From Cercophora sp. LCS_1 (Eukaryota; Ascomycota; Sordariomycetes; Sordariales; Lasiosphaeriaceae), in contig JAPZLL010000016.1 in NCBI GenBank assembly GCA_036250225.1, positions 1 to 64,000 of the forward strand: a stretch of DNA of 64,000 nucleotides. The letters are read 5' to 3'. Position numbers and translations under genes: made by a program. Position 1 is the stretch's first letter. Each line of letters begins with the position of its first letter. Below, piece by piece: positions 43,059 to 54,147 of this stretch. The notes under the pieces are model-generated. The model searched no databases, was not told the origin of the DNA, and saw only the letters and a list, made by a program, of their open reading frames with translations.

Positions 43059-43911
43059 TGTCAAAATTCTCTGATGCTAAATGAGTTGAGGGAAAGCCTG
43101 TAGATGCAAAGTTGGAGGAGGCGTCTGATATTCAAGCTGGGTCTCAAGCTTATAAACTTGTCTTCATACCTATGTGGGGTCGTTTGCTTTCTCCGAGCCA
43201 TCGTGCCACAGCTACCCCTGTCGCTGCTCGGATTCTTCGGTTTGGCGGTGGACGAATGCGGGCAAAAGAGGGGTAGCGGTGGAACTCGATCCTTCAGCGG
43301 AACAACTCTTAGCGCCTGATCCGGGACATGCGGCCCGCACTTAAACCGTATTGGCCTTATTTCCTTCGCGACTCCTGTTATATCTGTTTGCTGGGAAAGT
43401 TGGTCAGGTTTTATATGAAGGGTTAGGGTGCTGCTTCGTCCCCTCAGACGAGGTGAAAAATGCAGTGATTTCTGCGACGTCTCATCTCTCTCAGCTCGGA
43501 ACGGCCCGCACCTATCTTTCAGCACCGGATGATGCCGCATCTGCCCGGGACAAGTACCCAGTAGCTTGTCCGCCTGAACTGGTTATGACGTCGGCAAAAG
43601 ATCGTGGGCTCTTCGCATGTTTCTTGTGGGAGTGGATAGGATGGGAAACGAAATAAACCGAAAACAAAAGTCAGAGGGTAACTTCCAAATGAGATCTAAA
43701 CTCGTCCTCCTTCTTCATAGAGCAAAGCGAAGTTCGAATCATTGGTTCATACCACTCCGAAAAAAAGATAAGGATGAGCACTGTTGTTGCTATTTCTCCG
43801 AAACTACCAACTTGCACATTTGAAATAATACCAAGAAGCTCTGCCTGCACAATCGTATACTGCGTCTCGACTCCCAACGAAGCAGAATGTTACTGTACAT
43901 GACTCTACACT
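43059..43911. other. intergenic region, nothing recognised
   Basis: 853 bases between the hydrolase start and the AAA ATPase 3' end. No gene supported on either strand. A T-loop-like GTTCGAATC at ~43735 has no tRNA stems around it. Confidence 0.4.
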
Positions 43912-45336
43912 TTAGATCAACGACGCCGCGGATTGCTTCTTATCCATGCTCTCACGGAGGATGGCCACCTGTCGCTTGATCTCAACCCAAAGTATCAAGT
44001 CGTCAAGCTTGTCGCTTCCACTGACTGTCACCACCCACCCATCGTCCTCATCGTCAGAGTCCTGACTCCCCTTGGCACCCCGAGCAATGACCAGCAACGA
44101 CGCAACAAAGGCCTCCTGGATATACGCAAAGCTGAAATCATGGGTGATATTGGCAATGGCGCCACACAGCTCGTCGGGGAAGTCAATGTCCTTGTTGTCG
44201 GCGAGCTTCTTCTGCCAAAACTTGCAGTAGGCCACGCGCTGGTCATAATCGGGGTCGGGGAAGAGATACATCCGGTCGAAGCGAGAGGGTCGCTTGGAGA
44301 TGCCTGGGTCCAGCCTGTCGAGGTGGTTCGTGCTGCCGATGATAAAGATACCGTCGTTGCTCTTGAGGCCGTCAATCTCGTTCAAGAAGTAGCTGCGCAC
44401 TTGGTCGGTGACGAGGGAGTCCAAATCCTCAAAGATCAAGTAGCACGGCGCGGTTTGTCGGGCGAGCGAAAAGATCTGACTGATGGCAGCTTCGGGGCCA
44501 CCCCACTATAATGGTCAGCGAAAGAACACCATTGAAAGAGGCTCACGACATACCGAGCTAAAGTTCCGCACATAGAGAGAAGGGATAGGCTTCTTCCTGC
44601 TGTACAAAGTGTGCATCATGGCCTTGATGGAAATCGTCTTTCCATTGCCAGGTGGGCCGTAGTAGATCAAACCGCGCTTCCACGGGACCTTGAACTCGTC
44701 GTACGTGTCCCGAGAATCAAAGAAGGACAGATGGTCGCGGATGATGGCCTTTTTCATGTCTTCGTCCAGGATGACCACGTCCCACGATGCCTTTTGGATG
44801 CTCTGATACAGCTCGGCGCTCTTTTGCCAGAAGCCGCCATCCCACACCCAGACCTCTTCGTGCAACTCGTTGGTCCACGCCCCGGCGGCGACGATCAAGG
44901 CATCGGCCTTGTGCGTGTCTGTCGTCAACAAATAGTAGTTGTGAATCTGGGGCCACGCGGCGCTTCCATCGCGGCCATCGACCACGTACAGGATGACCTC
45001 AAACTCCTTCCACTTGTACAGGAACTTGGCAAAGGAAACTTCCTGAGCGAGACCGCCACGGTTGCCATCGATGCGTCGGGCCGGCGGGATGTAGCCCTTC
45101 CAGATGAGTGACGAGGGAAGCTCTTCACCGCCTGAGTCGAGAAAGGTGAAGCTGGCGTGGCCACTCGATGCGAACCCCAGGAAGTCGACGCCAAAGCCGG
45201 GGACAATCACCAGCTCGAGATTGGGGTATTGCTTGGTCAGGGCCTGCGCGATGACGGCATCCGTGTTGACGCGCTGGCCGGCGGAGTGGTTGAAAAAGGC
45301 CTTGGAGGTCTCATCGGCGTGGATCCGACGGTCCAT
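43912..45336 (-). CDS. AAA-family ATPase
   Basis: Two exons, 45336-44554 and 44505-43912 (48-nt intron; GTATGT, GCTGAC, ATAG, phase 0), give 458 aa. An N-terminal ~200-residue domain (NTDAVIAQALTKQYPNLELVIVPGFGVDFLGF) precedes a single AAA module. Walker A is LIYYGPPGNGKT and Walker B CYLIFEDLDSL (intron sits between them). Sensor 1 is IIGSTNHLDRLDPGISKR, followed by the arginine-finger region RPSRFDRMY, and the C-terminal lid has THDFSFAYIQEAFVASLL. The module resembles BCS1/CDC48-like fungal AAA proteins, but no membrane anchor or mitochondrial presequence is visible. Known AAA proteins unfold or remodel protein complexes using ATP; a client cannot be named. All catalytic residues appear intact. 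Confidence 0.88.
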
Positions 45337-46415
45337 GATGGGCTACTATCGTCAATCGCGATGAACAAGGACAGTGCGATGGAGAATTTGGATCAAGTTT
45401 TCGTGCAATCAAGCTCCCGAGAGGATACGTAAGTGAACAACTGGCTGACGCGGATGGCAGGATCGGGCGACGAATACGAAGGGATCAGGTGAAGGATGCG
45501 GGGAAGCGTGCTGCGCCGCAGGGGTAGACACCAACCTCCCGCAGTGTCGCAGCCTGTGTGAAACAGGAAGTGGCAGCCTGGACAGTGCAACTTGGCTTCC
45601 AAATTCAGCACCAATGTGCAAAGCATTTCTACACTTTCTGCTCTTCAACAATCCATCGACTCTGCCGACGGGAGTTTGGCCCGTACTTATGATCTCGCAC
45701 TCTTCGGAACAAAACCAAAATGAAACAAAAAAAAATGATAGCACACCTCAGGATACGTTTCGAGAGCAGGAATGCAACGAGAGTCAGGAACCAGACGTAA
45801 CACCACTCCTCATCGCTACTGAGAATTGATTGAACTTTCGAGGAGACCATCTCGATACTCACCTTACCCATCTCCATTGCCAAGACATGAATTCCTGGCT
45901 GGGGGAAGCGAGCCAAGACTTGATCCCGCCGGCCTCAGCTGGGTCGCATCGCGGACCAGTTCGCTCATGGTTGTCGACGCAACGATCAATGAGAAGTGCA
46001 GACGGCCTCTGCCAAAATCAATTGGCGAAACAACAACGGCTCAGGATGTGTGGTGGTGATGGCCAAGATGGATAGCTGCATCGACCAATGGACCCCTCTT
46101 GTCGAGTCCCACTTTTGTTTTCTTTTTTGCCAGTCCAATCGTTTCGCGACTGGGGCCAAAAATCCGGCGCATCACTTTTCCCCACGCCAAAGGCGCATAT
46201 CGCATCGAAGTATTTGTGTTCCGTTCAAACACGTTCGCTCGCCATCTGCCCGCTGCGCTACGCACCCGGCGCGCTCCCCTTCAAAAATCTCATACCATGC
46301 GTCACGTTTGACAAAAAGCGCGCGCGCCATCCCGTGCGTTGCCTGGGTTCCCAGCGCCGAGGCTTTTTTTTTTTTATTATTATTTTTTTTTAGGGCGGAC
46401 AAGACCAAAGATATA
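45337..46415. other. divergent intergenic region with possible small membrane ORF
   Basis: 1079 bases between divergent AAA ATPase and phosphotransferase genes. A minus-strand frame 45629-45874 would encode a short hydrophobic protein (YVWFLTLVAFLLS...AIIFFCFILVLF), but it has no family match or supporting signals. A T/A-rich run (~46363-46391) precedes the phosphotransferase start and probably lies in its 5' leader. Confidence 0.35.
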
Positions 46416-47774
46416 ATGCGGGACGCAAGCCGCGACGGGCTCGCCTGGGACGACAGCGGCCTAGACCTCGAGCCTCGATGGACCCGTGAGCCCGCCATCG
46501 AGGCCATCAGCGCCGTGTGTCGTCGGCACCTTGGCATCTCGGCCGACGCCCCGGAGACCGACTGCGCCGTTTACTTCCACACGGCCGGCGCATACAACAA
46601 GCTGTACCTGGTCGACAGTATCCGCGGCCGCTTCATCATGCGCGTGTCGCTGCCCGTCGATCCCGGCAACAAGACGTGCGGCGAGGTCACCACGCTCCAG
46701 CTGGTGCGCCGCAAGACCGACATCCCCGTGCCGGCCGTCATCGCTTACGACGACACCAACTCGAACGAGATCGGCTTCGAGTGGATCCTCATGGAGCTGA
46801 TGCCCGGCCGCTCCGCCTATTACCGCTGGCGCCGCATGTCCATGGCCCAAAAGCAGACCCTCGTGGCCCGCGTCGCCGAGTTCCAGGCCCAGTTGTTCCG
46901 GTGCGGCAACCTAGGCGACGGCTTCCGCAACATTGGCACTCTCGGCGCCGTGTCCAGCATCTCTCCAAACCCGGACACGGCCGGCATGCCAGAGCCGGGC
47001 CAGATCGTGTCCAACGTCTTCTTCGAAGGTCCCCACTTCCACTACGCCGTGCCCCGAGGCCCCTTCCACTGCAGCCACGACTGGCTGCGCGCCCACCTGC
47101 TCATCATAATCAAAGAGCACACGACCTCGCTCTCCAACACGCGCGACGACCCTGACCGCGAGTATGCCGAGGGCGTCCTCCGCGTCGCTCGCAAGCTGCT
47201 CCGGTTGCTGCCCAAGCTGTTCCCCGCCCTTGTGCATCCCTCGGAGCGCACCGTGCTGTGGCACAACGAGCTCTCACTTATGAACCTCATGGTGGACGAC
47301 ACGGGCCGCATCACGGCTGTCATCGACTGGGAGTGTGTCTCGACCATGCCGCGCTGGGTCGCGTCGCAAATGCCCGAGTTTCTCCGTGGGGCCGCGCGCG
47401 AGGAAAGGCCGGATCGGAATCGCTACACGGACGTCAGCGATAAGGGTAGTGATGCGTCGTACGGTGACGGGTTGGAGGATAGTCTGGATAATGAGGGCAA
47501 GACGGAACTGTACTGGATTCATCTGATGGAGTATGAGCAGACGCAGTTGCGAAAAGTGTATGCGGCGAGGATGCGTCAGCTGCGACCGGACTGGGATGTT
47601 GAGGTAGCGGAGGGGGCGTTGAAAGTTGATTTTCTGGATGCGGTGCTCCGGTGTAATGCTGGATTTTATCTCAAGAGGCTGGAGCAGTGGGCGGATGCGG
47701 TCGAGAGAAAGGAGTTTTTGCGGCTTGCTGAGGTTCTGCGGGTTGGGATTAGAAAGGAGAAGAGCAAAGCATAG
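46416..47774 (+). CDS. APH-type phosphotransferase family protein
   Basis: 452 aa, single exon, starting at ATAATGCGG. The open frame extends upstream to 45996, but that part is low complexity and crosses an A/T run. The kinase-like APH fold is clear: a nucleotide-binding N-lobe (FHTAGAYNKLYLV..IRGRFIMRVSLP), then E-V-T-T-L-Q-L-V-R with IPVPAVIAYDD and FEWILMELMPGR. The catalytic loop reads VLWHNELSLMNLMVDD, where the usual HxDxxxxN is HNELSLMN, so Asp is replaced by Glu. The metal-binding motif is AVIDWECV (DWE in place of DFG). C-terminal helices with acidic inserts follow. Fungal APH relatives are numerous and mostly uncharacterised; drug resistance should not be assumed. The changed base suggests altered or lost activity. 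Confidence 0.85.
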   Translation: MRDASRDGLAWDDSGLDLEPRWTREPAIEAISAVCRRHLGISADAPETDCAVYFHTAGAYNKLYLVDSIRGRFIMRVSLPVDPGNKTCGEVTTLQLVRRKTDIPVPAVIAYDDTNSNEIGFEWILMELMPGRSAYYRWRRMSMAQKQTLVARVAEFQAQLFRCGNLGDGFRNIGTLGAVSSISPNPDTAGMPEPGQIVSNVFFEGPHFHYAVPRGPFHCSHDWLRAHLLIIIKEHTTSLSNTRDDPDREYAEGVLRVARKLLRLLPKLFPALVHPSERTVLWHNELSLMNLMVDDTGRITAVIDWECVSTMPRWVASQMPEFLRGAAREERPDRNRYTDVSDKGSDASYGDGLEDSLDNEGKTELYWIHLMEYEQTQLRKVYAARMRQLRPDWDVEVAEGALKVDFLDAVLRCNAGFYLKRLEQWADAVERKEFLRLAEVLRVGIRKEKSKA

Positions 47775-48297
47775 AGTAATGTGTGGCAAAGGTGCCCCGT
47801 TTCATCACCGGGGTTTCCGGTTCATCCAATCTCTCCTTGGGTGTGCCTGGCTCGTTAGATTTCTCGGTTTCTATCACCCGGCGATCGGGTATCCTTGAAC
47901 TTCTTGATCCCCACCCAAAGCGTCAAAGTGCAAACAGAATATGACTGAGTGTGCAGGCGCGTAGAGTCGTGTGGTTTGGTGTGTTTCTTCATGCCCTTGG
48001 GTAGCGAGAACGGGAAGTGAAGTCACAGCGGGATAGAAAACCTCGACGAGGTGAGATTCTTTTGGATTTCTTTCCGAACTCCAACTTTCGCGTTCTTCCT
48101 ACCTGTCCCATCGAGTCGGACCCTTGTGACTCGTTCACACCAAACTCGATCCCCCTTTCAACGGTCCCCGCCGCGATCGACAGCTCCATGATCGAGCAAT
48201 GAAGCATGTGAATTCTGATCGGATCACAGACTTGGAGCGTCTCCCAACTCCTAGGTTTCGAACCAAGCAGCCTTGAGCCAGGCTACAAAGCCGGGCC
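47775..48297. other. intergenic region
   Basis: 523 bases after the phosphotransferase gene. No gene or repeat recognised. Confidence 0.35.
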
Positions 48298-48858
48298 ATG
48301 CCCCAGCACTCTACGACCTCAGCACCGACAATCCACACTAGGGTTTCTGAAGACACGAGTTTCCTCAAGACCTGAGTTCTGCCTATCTCAACCACCAAGC
48401 CATCACCACGTCAGAACCCCCCAAGGACACCGGCAAAGATACCGAAATCCCCCGAGCTTCGGCCACGCAGCAACCTCCACCCAGAATCAACGCCCCGCTG
48501 CCCAGGACACCACCACCACTACCACCACCCAAAAGTTTCGTATCTCAGCATCGCCCTACGCCCAGCAGGCCGTACCGCAAGCGTACGTTCTTTAATTGGC
48601 ACGCCTCGAAATGACAGCGGCAGTGTCAGCCCGACGGAAGGCGACTACGGGCGCGCGCTCTCATCAACTGCGACTCCTTCGCTCTGGAGTTCGACGGCAA
48701 CGACTCTGGTCAACCCTTCGCGGACGGACCTTGTTGAGAGCATTCAGAGCGCTTCACAGGAGGCGGCGTCCGAAAGCACCAGTGCCCCTGAGAATATGAG
48801 TACCCCATCTGGGGAATCGGAGAAGGGCTCAGGGGCTGGGAGCAGTTCCTCGTCTTAG
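48298..48858 (+). pseudogene. Ser/Pro-rich reading frame broken by two frameshifts
   Basis: An ATG at 48298 opens a short frame (MPQHSTTSAPTIHTRVSEDTS) that stops at ~48373. A second frame continues with LSSAYLNHQAITTSEPPKDT, a Pro-rich run and SRPYRKRTF to ~48590. A third frame continues with LIGTPRNDSGSVSPTEGDYG and ends SGAGSSSSS at 48858. Each change is at a point where one frame's plausible sequence ends and the next begins, so a single ~185-codon low-complexity gene with two indels is the simplest reading. An intron at the second junction (GTACGT at ~48580) does not preserve phase. Family unknown. Confidence 0.35.
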
Positions 48859-50671
48859 GTACTTGACGGGTTCCAGTTCTGGCTTATGATCCTTGGGGGT
48901 TTGCACGCCGATATTGTACTTTTGTTGGCACAACGGCCGGTCGGCCACCGTTAAAGTGGCCATACTGTCCGAGAAATGATCCTTTCCCTCCCTTTGATCG
49001 TGTAAGCATTGTATAGTGTTTGTTGAGGTGTACCGCAACCTCCGCAATCCGGAAAACTCGATTGGGAATATTGCTTGATACTTAGAGTCGCTCTTTTGCC
49101 CAGGGGGTATTCCTTTTCATTGTGATGGAAAACTTGGCCCAAATCGTTGAAGATGACCCTCACTTCCCGGTGTTGGGGAAGGCTTGGTCTTCCTGATATG
49201 GTCTCCGAGAGCCGTAGAGGAGTACCGAGACGGGTAGTGTCGTGTCTTGCTTGCGTTAAAAGACCCCCGGGAGCTGTTATCTAAGAAGCTCATGAAGAAG
49301 GGCAATGCGCAGACTTGCCGGCTGAATCATGATTTGGGACCCGAGAATCTTTGTAGGCGTCGGAACATGCCGAGAAAGAGATGTTCGAAGAGCGGCATGA
49401 GTGTCAATCAAAGTGAAGACCCCGGAAATTCTGTCAAGGTATCGTTTCTGGCCTGTCAGGGACACTTTGAGTCGAGTGGTTTTCTGGGCGGTAGACTAGA
49501 TGGTTTAGACGTAACGGTCGTCTCGAAGGGTCACCAAGATACGCTTGAAACCGTCACGTGCTGCTTGCCAAGTATCAAGACCTCCTGAATTTAAGCCTTC
49601 GCGTACAAACAGAAGAAACGTTGTCCTTTCTATCAAAGCTCGCACGCCTGCTTCAGCCACAAAGCTTCCGGTTCTCACACTTGGAAAACAGCACCATCAC
49701 TGGATGATATCACTTTGACATACTGAATTCTATGCTGCACCCATTTCTTGCCGGATTGGTTCCTGTGAGCACCATGGTATCCGAATGAATGGTTGTGACT
49801 CGGCCAAATACGATAGATCCGGCAGGAAAACGACAAGGGGTTTTGGGGACATCTGTCTTGGAACAACAGGACATATCTAGGGCTTCAAGACATCAAGTGA
49901 TATTCCGAAGGCCCCAAAAGGTTGTTTATCGACGCTTGATATCCTAACGAGGCGTCCATGGAAGGATAAACATGGTTGCTGGGAGTAGTTGAAGTAGTAC
50001 CAACTGGATGCAACAGCTATCCCGTCATCACTTACCACCACTTTGGAGGGGAAAGGATTGGTTTAGATAATCGTAAGCGTAGATTAAAAAATGAGGAACG
50101 TGCCGGTCAACGGATACGTACTTGCCATTGACCTAGAGATGCAGCAAAATCTGACGCGGAACCTAACTACGGTTCCTGGTGTCACTCTTGCGTTGGCGGC
50201 CCAATGCGCTTTGCGATGACTGGGGAGATCTGTGCAAAGGCAACGCTGCACCTTGCGCCACGCTGGTGTGCGCAGTCATTGCTTGGAACACGGCCGGTGA
50301 CTGTGAACAGAAGAATCTCTGACTCACCTACGACCAGAGGATCGAGATATTCGCGGCGACCTGTCTTGCGTGGTCTTTTGTCTCCAGTTTCGTCCCTGAT
50401 ACCTTGTGGTATTGTCAAGAGATCTGATCTTTTGACGCCGGTGATTCGAGTCATGGTGGATGTCAACAGGTCACAGTTTTGACGTCAAAGCCGAGACGGG
50501 ATGTCCCGGTCACAGCCAGGGGTCATGATGCAGGGGAGCAAACTCAAAACTCTTGGCGTGTTGTTTCGACGGGAGGCAGATTTGCGCTGAGTGGGGCGAG
50601 CTAACGCCCCACGTTGGGCGCCGGTAACGCGCGGGTTTAAATTCCACTCCTCCGCCCCTCCATCGGCGCAA
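48859..50671. other. 1.8 kb without a recognised gene
   Basis: Scattered short frames on both strands with no protein family signal. The last part contains the guanylate kinase promoter. No RNA gene or repeat recognised. Confidence 0.35.
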
Positions 50672-51418
50672 ATGAGGTCGACATCGTTGCTTGCCATCGC
50701 CCGCTCAGCCATAACCCGCGCCATGCCGAACCTTCCCCCGCAAAGGACCCCGATCGTCATCTCCGGCCCCTCGGGCGTCGGGAAGGGGACGCTGTACGGC
50801 CTGCTGTTCGACCGCAACCCCGACACCTTTGTCCTGTCCGTCTCCCACACGACAAGGAGTCCCCGCCCTGGCGAGCAGCATGGCGTCCACTACCATTTTG
50901 TGACCAAGGATGACTTCGTCGACCTGAGGGGCAAGGACGGCTTCGTAGAGAGGTACGCGACAGACACAGATCCGCGTCTCAGGAACCATTGCTGATCCAC
51001 CGACTGTTTGACAGCGCCCAGTTCGGCGACAACCTCTACGGTACGAGCAAAGCGACGATCGAGGAACAAAGTGCCAAGGGAAAGGTTGTGGTGTTGGACA
51101 TTGAGATGGAGGGCGTCAAGCAGATCAAGGCCACGGGCTTTCCTGCCCGCTACGTCTTCATCGCCCCACCCTCGGAGGAAGAGCTGGAGAAGCGCCTGCG
51201 CGGCCGCGGGACAGATGCTGAAGCCTCGATCCAGAAGAGGTTGACGCAGGCGAAGAAAGAGCTCGAATTTTCCAAGACCCCGGGGGTGCACGACAAGATC
51301 ATCGTAAATAATGTGAGTCCTGCTGTCGTTTCCCAGGAGCCATTGTCTGACCCATCAATAGGACCTTGAGGCTGCATATAAGGAACTGGCAGACTTTGTC
51401 TATGCCCCGGCGCCATAA
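50672..51418 (+). CDS. GUK1: guanylate kinase
   Basis: Three exons, 50672-50952, 51015-51312 and 51362-51418 (introns 62 and 49 nt: GTACGC..ACAG and GTGAGT..ATAG), give 211 aa. It phosphorylates GMP/dGMP to GDP/dGDP with ATP, an essential step in guanine nucleotide supply. Walker A is VISGPSGVGKGTL. The GMP-binding part has SVSHTTRSPRPGEQHGVHYHF. After the first splice comes FVESAQFGDNLYGTSK, the conserved guanylate-binding Tyr/Gly segment, where an unspliced frame would end early. Next are VVVLDIEMEGVKQIK, FIAPPSEEELEKRLRGRGTD and the lid, then IVNNDLEAAYKEL at the last splice. The start at 50672 adds ~17 residues before MPNLPPQ (50723), which could be a weak mitochondrial leader; either ATG could be used. 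Confidence 0.95.
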
Positions 51419-52680
51419 TAGAAAAAAGAGGGTCACATAACGGCATCGGGTTGCGGAGGGCTTTTATCGGACTATGCGACCTTGCTTGTTTCCTCGAAGA
51501 TTAAAAGTTCCCTCCGTCAATACGATCACCTGCAGTGGATTACCCTTCGACCCACATGCCTCGTCTCTTGTGTTGCTAGCCATTGCTGCCTAGATTCCAG
51601 TTCCATTGCTTGTGGTGTCTATTCAGGTCTCGAGGCACAACTAGTACTTAAAACGCCAACCACATCCAATCTGGTCTCTTGCTTTTTCTCCACGATCTTC
51701 GTCTCCCTTCTTTCTTCTACACCATCTCCCCACTCCCCAGACATCGCCGTCCCACATCCACGCCTTCCCCTAAACCACTGCACAGACTTGTAAGCTCTTC
51801 GTATGTCCTTCGTGGTTCTAGTCATTCACACATGATGGCTGGCTGGCTGTATAACCCGCGGAGAGAATTCCATGCCGTAAAACTATGATTCCGGCATCTA
51901 TTTTGTCTTTCCAAGGGCTTGGAGCAACGTCTCGTGGGTATATGCAACCGCTGTTACACATGTTACTTCCCGTCTGCTTAGAGTTTGGGCATCGATTTTA
52001 CTTTTTCAAGCGATTGGCACGACGGCTCGTCTGTCTGCGCAACAGCGAGGTATTACACATATCATCATGCAGTTATTTAGATTTAGTGCTCTAGTGCCCA
52101 TCAACTGGGTCAGTTAGTGTCTGCATTCCACCAGCCATCCTCCCTCAACACTAACAAGCAGCATCAGTGGGTCAACGACGACGAGCGCATCTGCCTGTTG
52201 ACGGAGCACTGGGTACACCGACACCTTCACCGCGACCCCTTCCTGACCAGACTCCCTCCCGGTCGCGGCCAGCACACTCTCCTGGTCTGATCTCTCGACC
52301 GCCCCGGCCAGCGCGATCGCAACCAAGCCCAAGAGAGGAGCGCCGAGTCTTACCACGTGATCAGACAGCGGCATTATAGTCTAGGGGTTTTATGGTACCT
52401 GAGGACGCGTTTTCATTTTTTTTTTTTTGCGAACGGTTCGCTATATTGAGAAGAAAGACGGTACTTTAGTCATTCTCGTTTCTTTTTTTGACAATGGATT
52501 CATTGTTAGTGGAGACATATTTGGCTTTTCGACACGGAGAGCTACTATTCGGGACTCTGTGCTAAGATATACAGGACGCTGAACTATCTTCGTGTTTCAA
52601 TTTACGGCAAAAAAGAGACCGGTGTCCCATGCGTACGCGTTACCCCATGTGTCTTATCCTGCCCTTTCCTAGCCCAATAT
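51419..52680. other. intergenic region with ambiguous small ORFs
   Basis: 1262 bases between guanylate kinase and the PP2C gene 3' end. It holds one weak spliced candidate (52067-52290, listed separately), T-rich tracts near 52415-52430 and 52480, and no other supported feature. Confidence 0.35.
52067..52290 (+). CDS. tentative 56-aa spliced small protein
   Basis: ATG at 52067, 14 codons (MQLFRFSALVPINW), an intron 52109-52161 (GTCAGT donor, ACTAAC branch, GCAG acceptor), then HQWVNDDERICLLTEHWVHRHL to a stop at 52290. The intron signals are good and the second exon looks protein-like, but there is no family match. A competing minus-strand frame (52114-52374) has a hydrophobic start, so either or neither may be real. 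Confidence 0.25.
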
Positions 52681-54147
52681 TCAGACATTGAAGAAAACCA
52701 CCTGGACCGTGATATCATCCCTCGCATATCTGGAAAAGGGCGCCCTGAAGGACAGAATACCGCTGATCATGTCGTGGTGCCTGCCGCCCAGAGCGTTTCT
52801 CGTCAAGTGAACCGCGGCATTCTTATCGCAGACCGTAAACTTCTCCTCTCCAGTGCGCCACTTATTATTCTCCTGCACAGTCCAGTCAAACTTGCCAAAC
52901 TCATCGGGATCACTCTTCTTGGGAGCTGGCTGGCCCTTCGCTTGCCATTCCAACCACTGTCCCACCAGCTGAGCCGCCTCCTTACTTGAGAGGGAGTCCC
53001 ACAATCCATCCGAAGCCATGATCATGAACGCTTTCTGATCCTTTTCGATAACAGTGGTCGTCACCTCCGGCTTGGCGGTGATGTAGGGCGGCGTGCGGTA
53101 AACCTCCTTGTCATGGGGTCGAAGTGTGTCGTAGTTGAATTCCCTCTTAGCACGAGAGATGACATCCAGAGGCCACTTCCAATGGCCATCACCAAAGGCA
53201 CGCGCAGTAGCCAGCCCAAGAACACGGTCGCCCTTGACAAGCTTGTCGATGTCCTCACCGGGGTGTTCCGCCGTAATCCGCTCCTTTTCTGTGGGGTTTC
53301 CGCCGCCCTGGTCAACGGAGAGCGGAACAAGCTCCCATGCCCCAGTTGTGGGGTTTTGGCGACCCATCACGGCGCGCGAGTCGCCAGTGCAAGCGATGTG
53401 GAGCTTGCGGGAAGAGGGATCGTAGAGAGAGAGGAGGGCGCACGAGCCGTTGGCACCCGTGCTGATGCGCCGGAGCTTCTCCGCCCAAGACAACGAGGGA
53501 TCGTCCATTGCGGCTTGGGCCTGGGAGACAAATGCATTGTCCAGCGAGAGGAACGCCGTGCTGATGGCGCTGTGAATGGCGCTGTCATCCTCCTGATTGC
53601 CGGCGGTTGACTGGAGAGCGCGGTGCACGTATGGGATGAGGTGCTTGGTCAAGGCCTGGGCGGTTTCGCTGCCGAGATGACCATCGAAGACGCCAAACGC
53701 CTGCCACTCTTGGCTGGGTTTGAAAGGGGAGGGGAAACGGCCGTAGATGTAGCGGTCTTCACACGGGTTGTTGGAGGCCACTTGGGAACCATCGCACCGG
53801 GTGATGCCCTCAGATGCTGTGCCGGGGATAACAGACCAGGTATTTCCGTTGAGCGTGGCGGTGACATCTTCTGGGGAGAGCGGCTGCGAGGAGACAAACG
53901 GATGACCCGTGGTAGTGTCGAGTTTGGGGGAGGGTGCGAAGGGTTTGGCCGAGGCCGCCGAAGCGGCCTTTCCATCGTCATTTTTGAGAACCAGCGAGCT
54001 GTACCAACCAAGTGCAAACGAAGTCGTCGCACCGACACCGAAGACCAGCGGCAAGCTGGAGGGTCGACGCGGGCCACCTGAGGTCGTGAACGATCTGGCG
54101 AGCGCCTTGGCGGGCCGCAATCGAGACGCGAGCCGAAACACCGACAT
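52681..54147 (-). CDS. mitochondrial PP2C-family protein phosphatase (pyruvate dehydrogenase phosphatase-like)
   Basis: 488 aa, single exon, from the ATG at 54147. The N-terminus MSVFRLASRLRPAKALARSFTT is an Arg/Ser-rich amphipathic mitochondrial presequence, followed by a hydrophobic span (LVFGVGATTSFALGWYSSLV) that may anchor it to the inner membrane. PP2C metal and catalytic motifs are all present: CEDRYIYGRF, FGVFDGHLGS, ALLSLYD..KLHIACTGDSRAVMG, TARAFGD, IMASDGLWDSLS and the final ARDDITVQVVFF. PP2C enzymes remove phosphate from Ser/Thr with Mn or Mg. Fungal mitochondrial members (yeast Ptc5/Ptc6 type) reactivate pyruvate dehydrogenase. This target is inferred from presequence and family. 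The open frame continues upstream to 54366, but that part lacks presequence character. Confidence 0.92.
   Translation of the reverse strand: MSVFRLASRLRPAKALARSFTTSGGPRRPSSLPLVFGVGATTSFALGWYSSLVLKNDDGKAASAASAKPFAPSPKLDTTTGHPFVSSQPLSPEDVTATLNGNTWSVIPGTASEGITRCDGSQVASNNPCEDRYIYGRFPSPFKPSQEWQAFGVFDGHLGSETAQALTKHLIPYVHRALQSTAGNQEDDSAIHSAISTAFLSLDNAFVSQAQAAMDDPSLSWAEKLRRISTGANGSCALLSLYDPSSRKLHIACTGDSRAVMGRQNPTTGAWELVPLSVDQGGGNPTEKERITAEHPGEDIDKLVKGDRVLGLATARAFGDGHWKWPLDVISRAKREFNYDTLRPHDKEVYRTPPYITAKPEVTTTVIEKDQKAFMIMASDGLWDSLSSKEAAQLVGQWLEWQAKGQPAPKKSDPDEFGKFDWTVQENNKWRTGEEKFTVCDKNAAVHLTRNALGGRHHDMISGILSFRAPFSRYARDDITVQVVFFNV

Noticed and set aside
43725..43750. GTTCGAATC resembling a tRNA T-loop
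   Set aside because: Flanking bases do not pair as a T-stem and no D-arm or acceptor stem is visible.
48240..48330. tRNA-like T-loop (GGTTCGAAACC on the minus strand)
   Set aside because: T-stem has a mismatch and no matching acceptor or anticodon stem is found upstream.
49247..49588. 113-codon plus-strand frame
   Set aside because: No domain, no leader or intron signals; length is expected by chance in this composition.
52114..52374. 86-aa minus-strand frame with hydrophobic N-terminus
   Set aside because: No family match, overlaps a spliced plus-strand candidate with better signals; kept only as an alternative.
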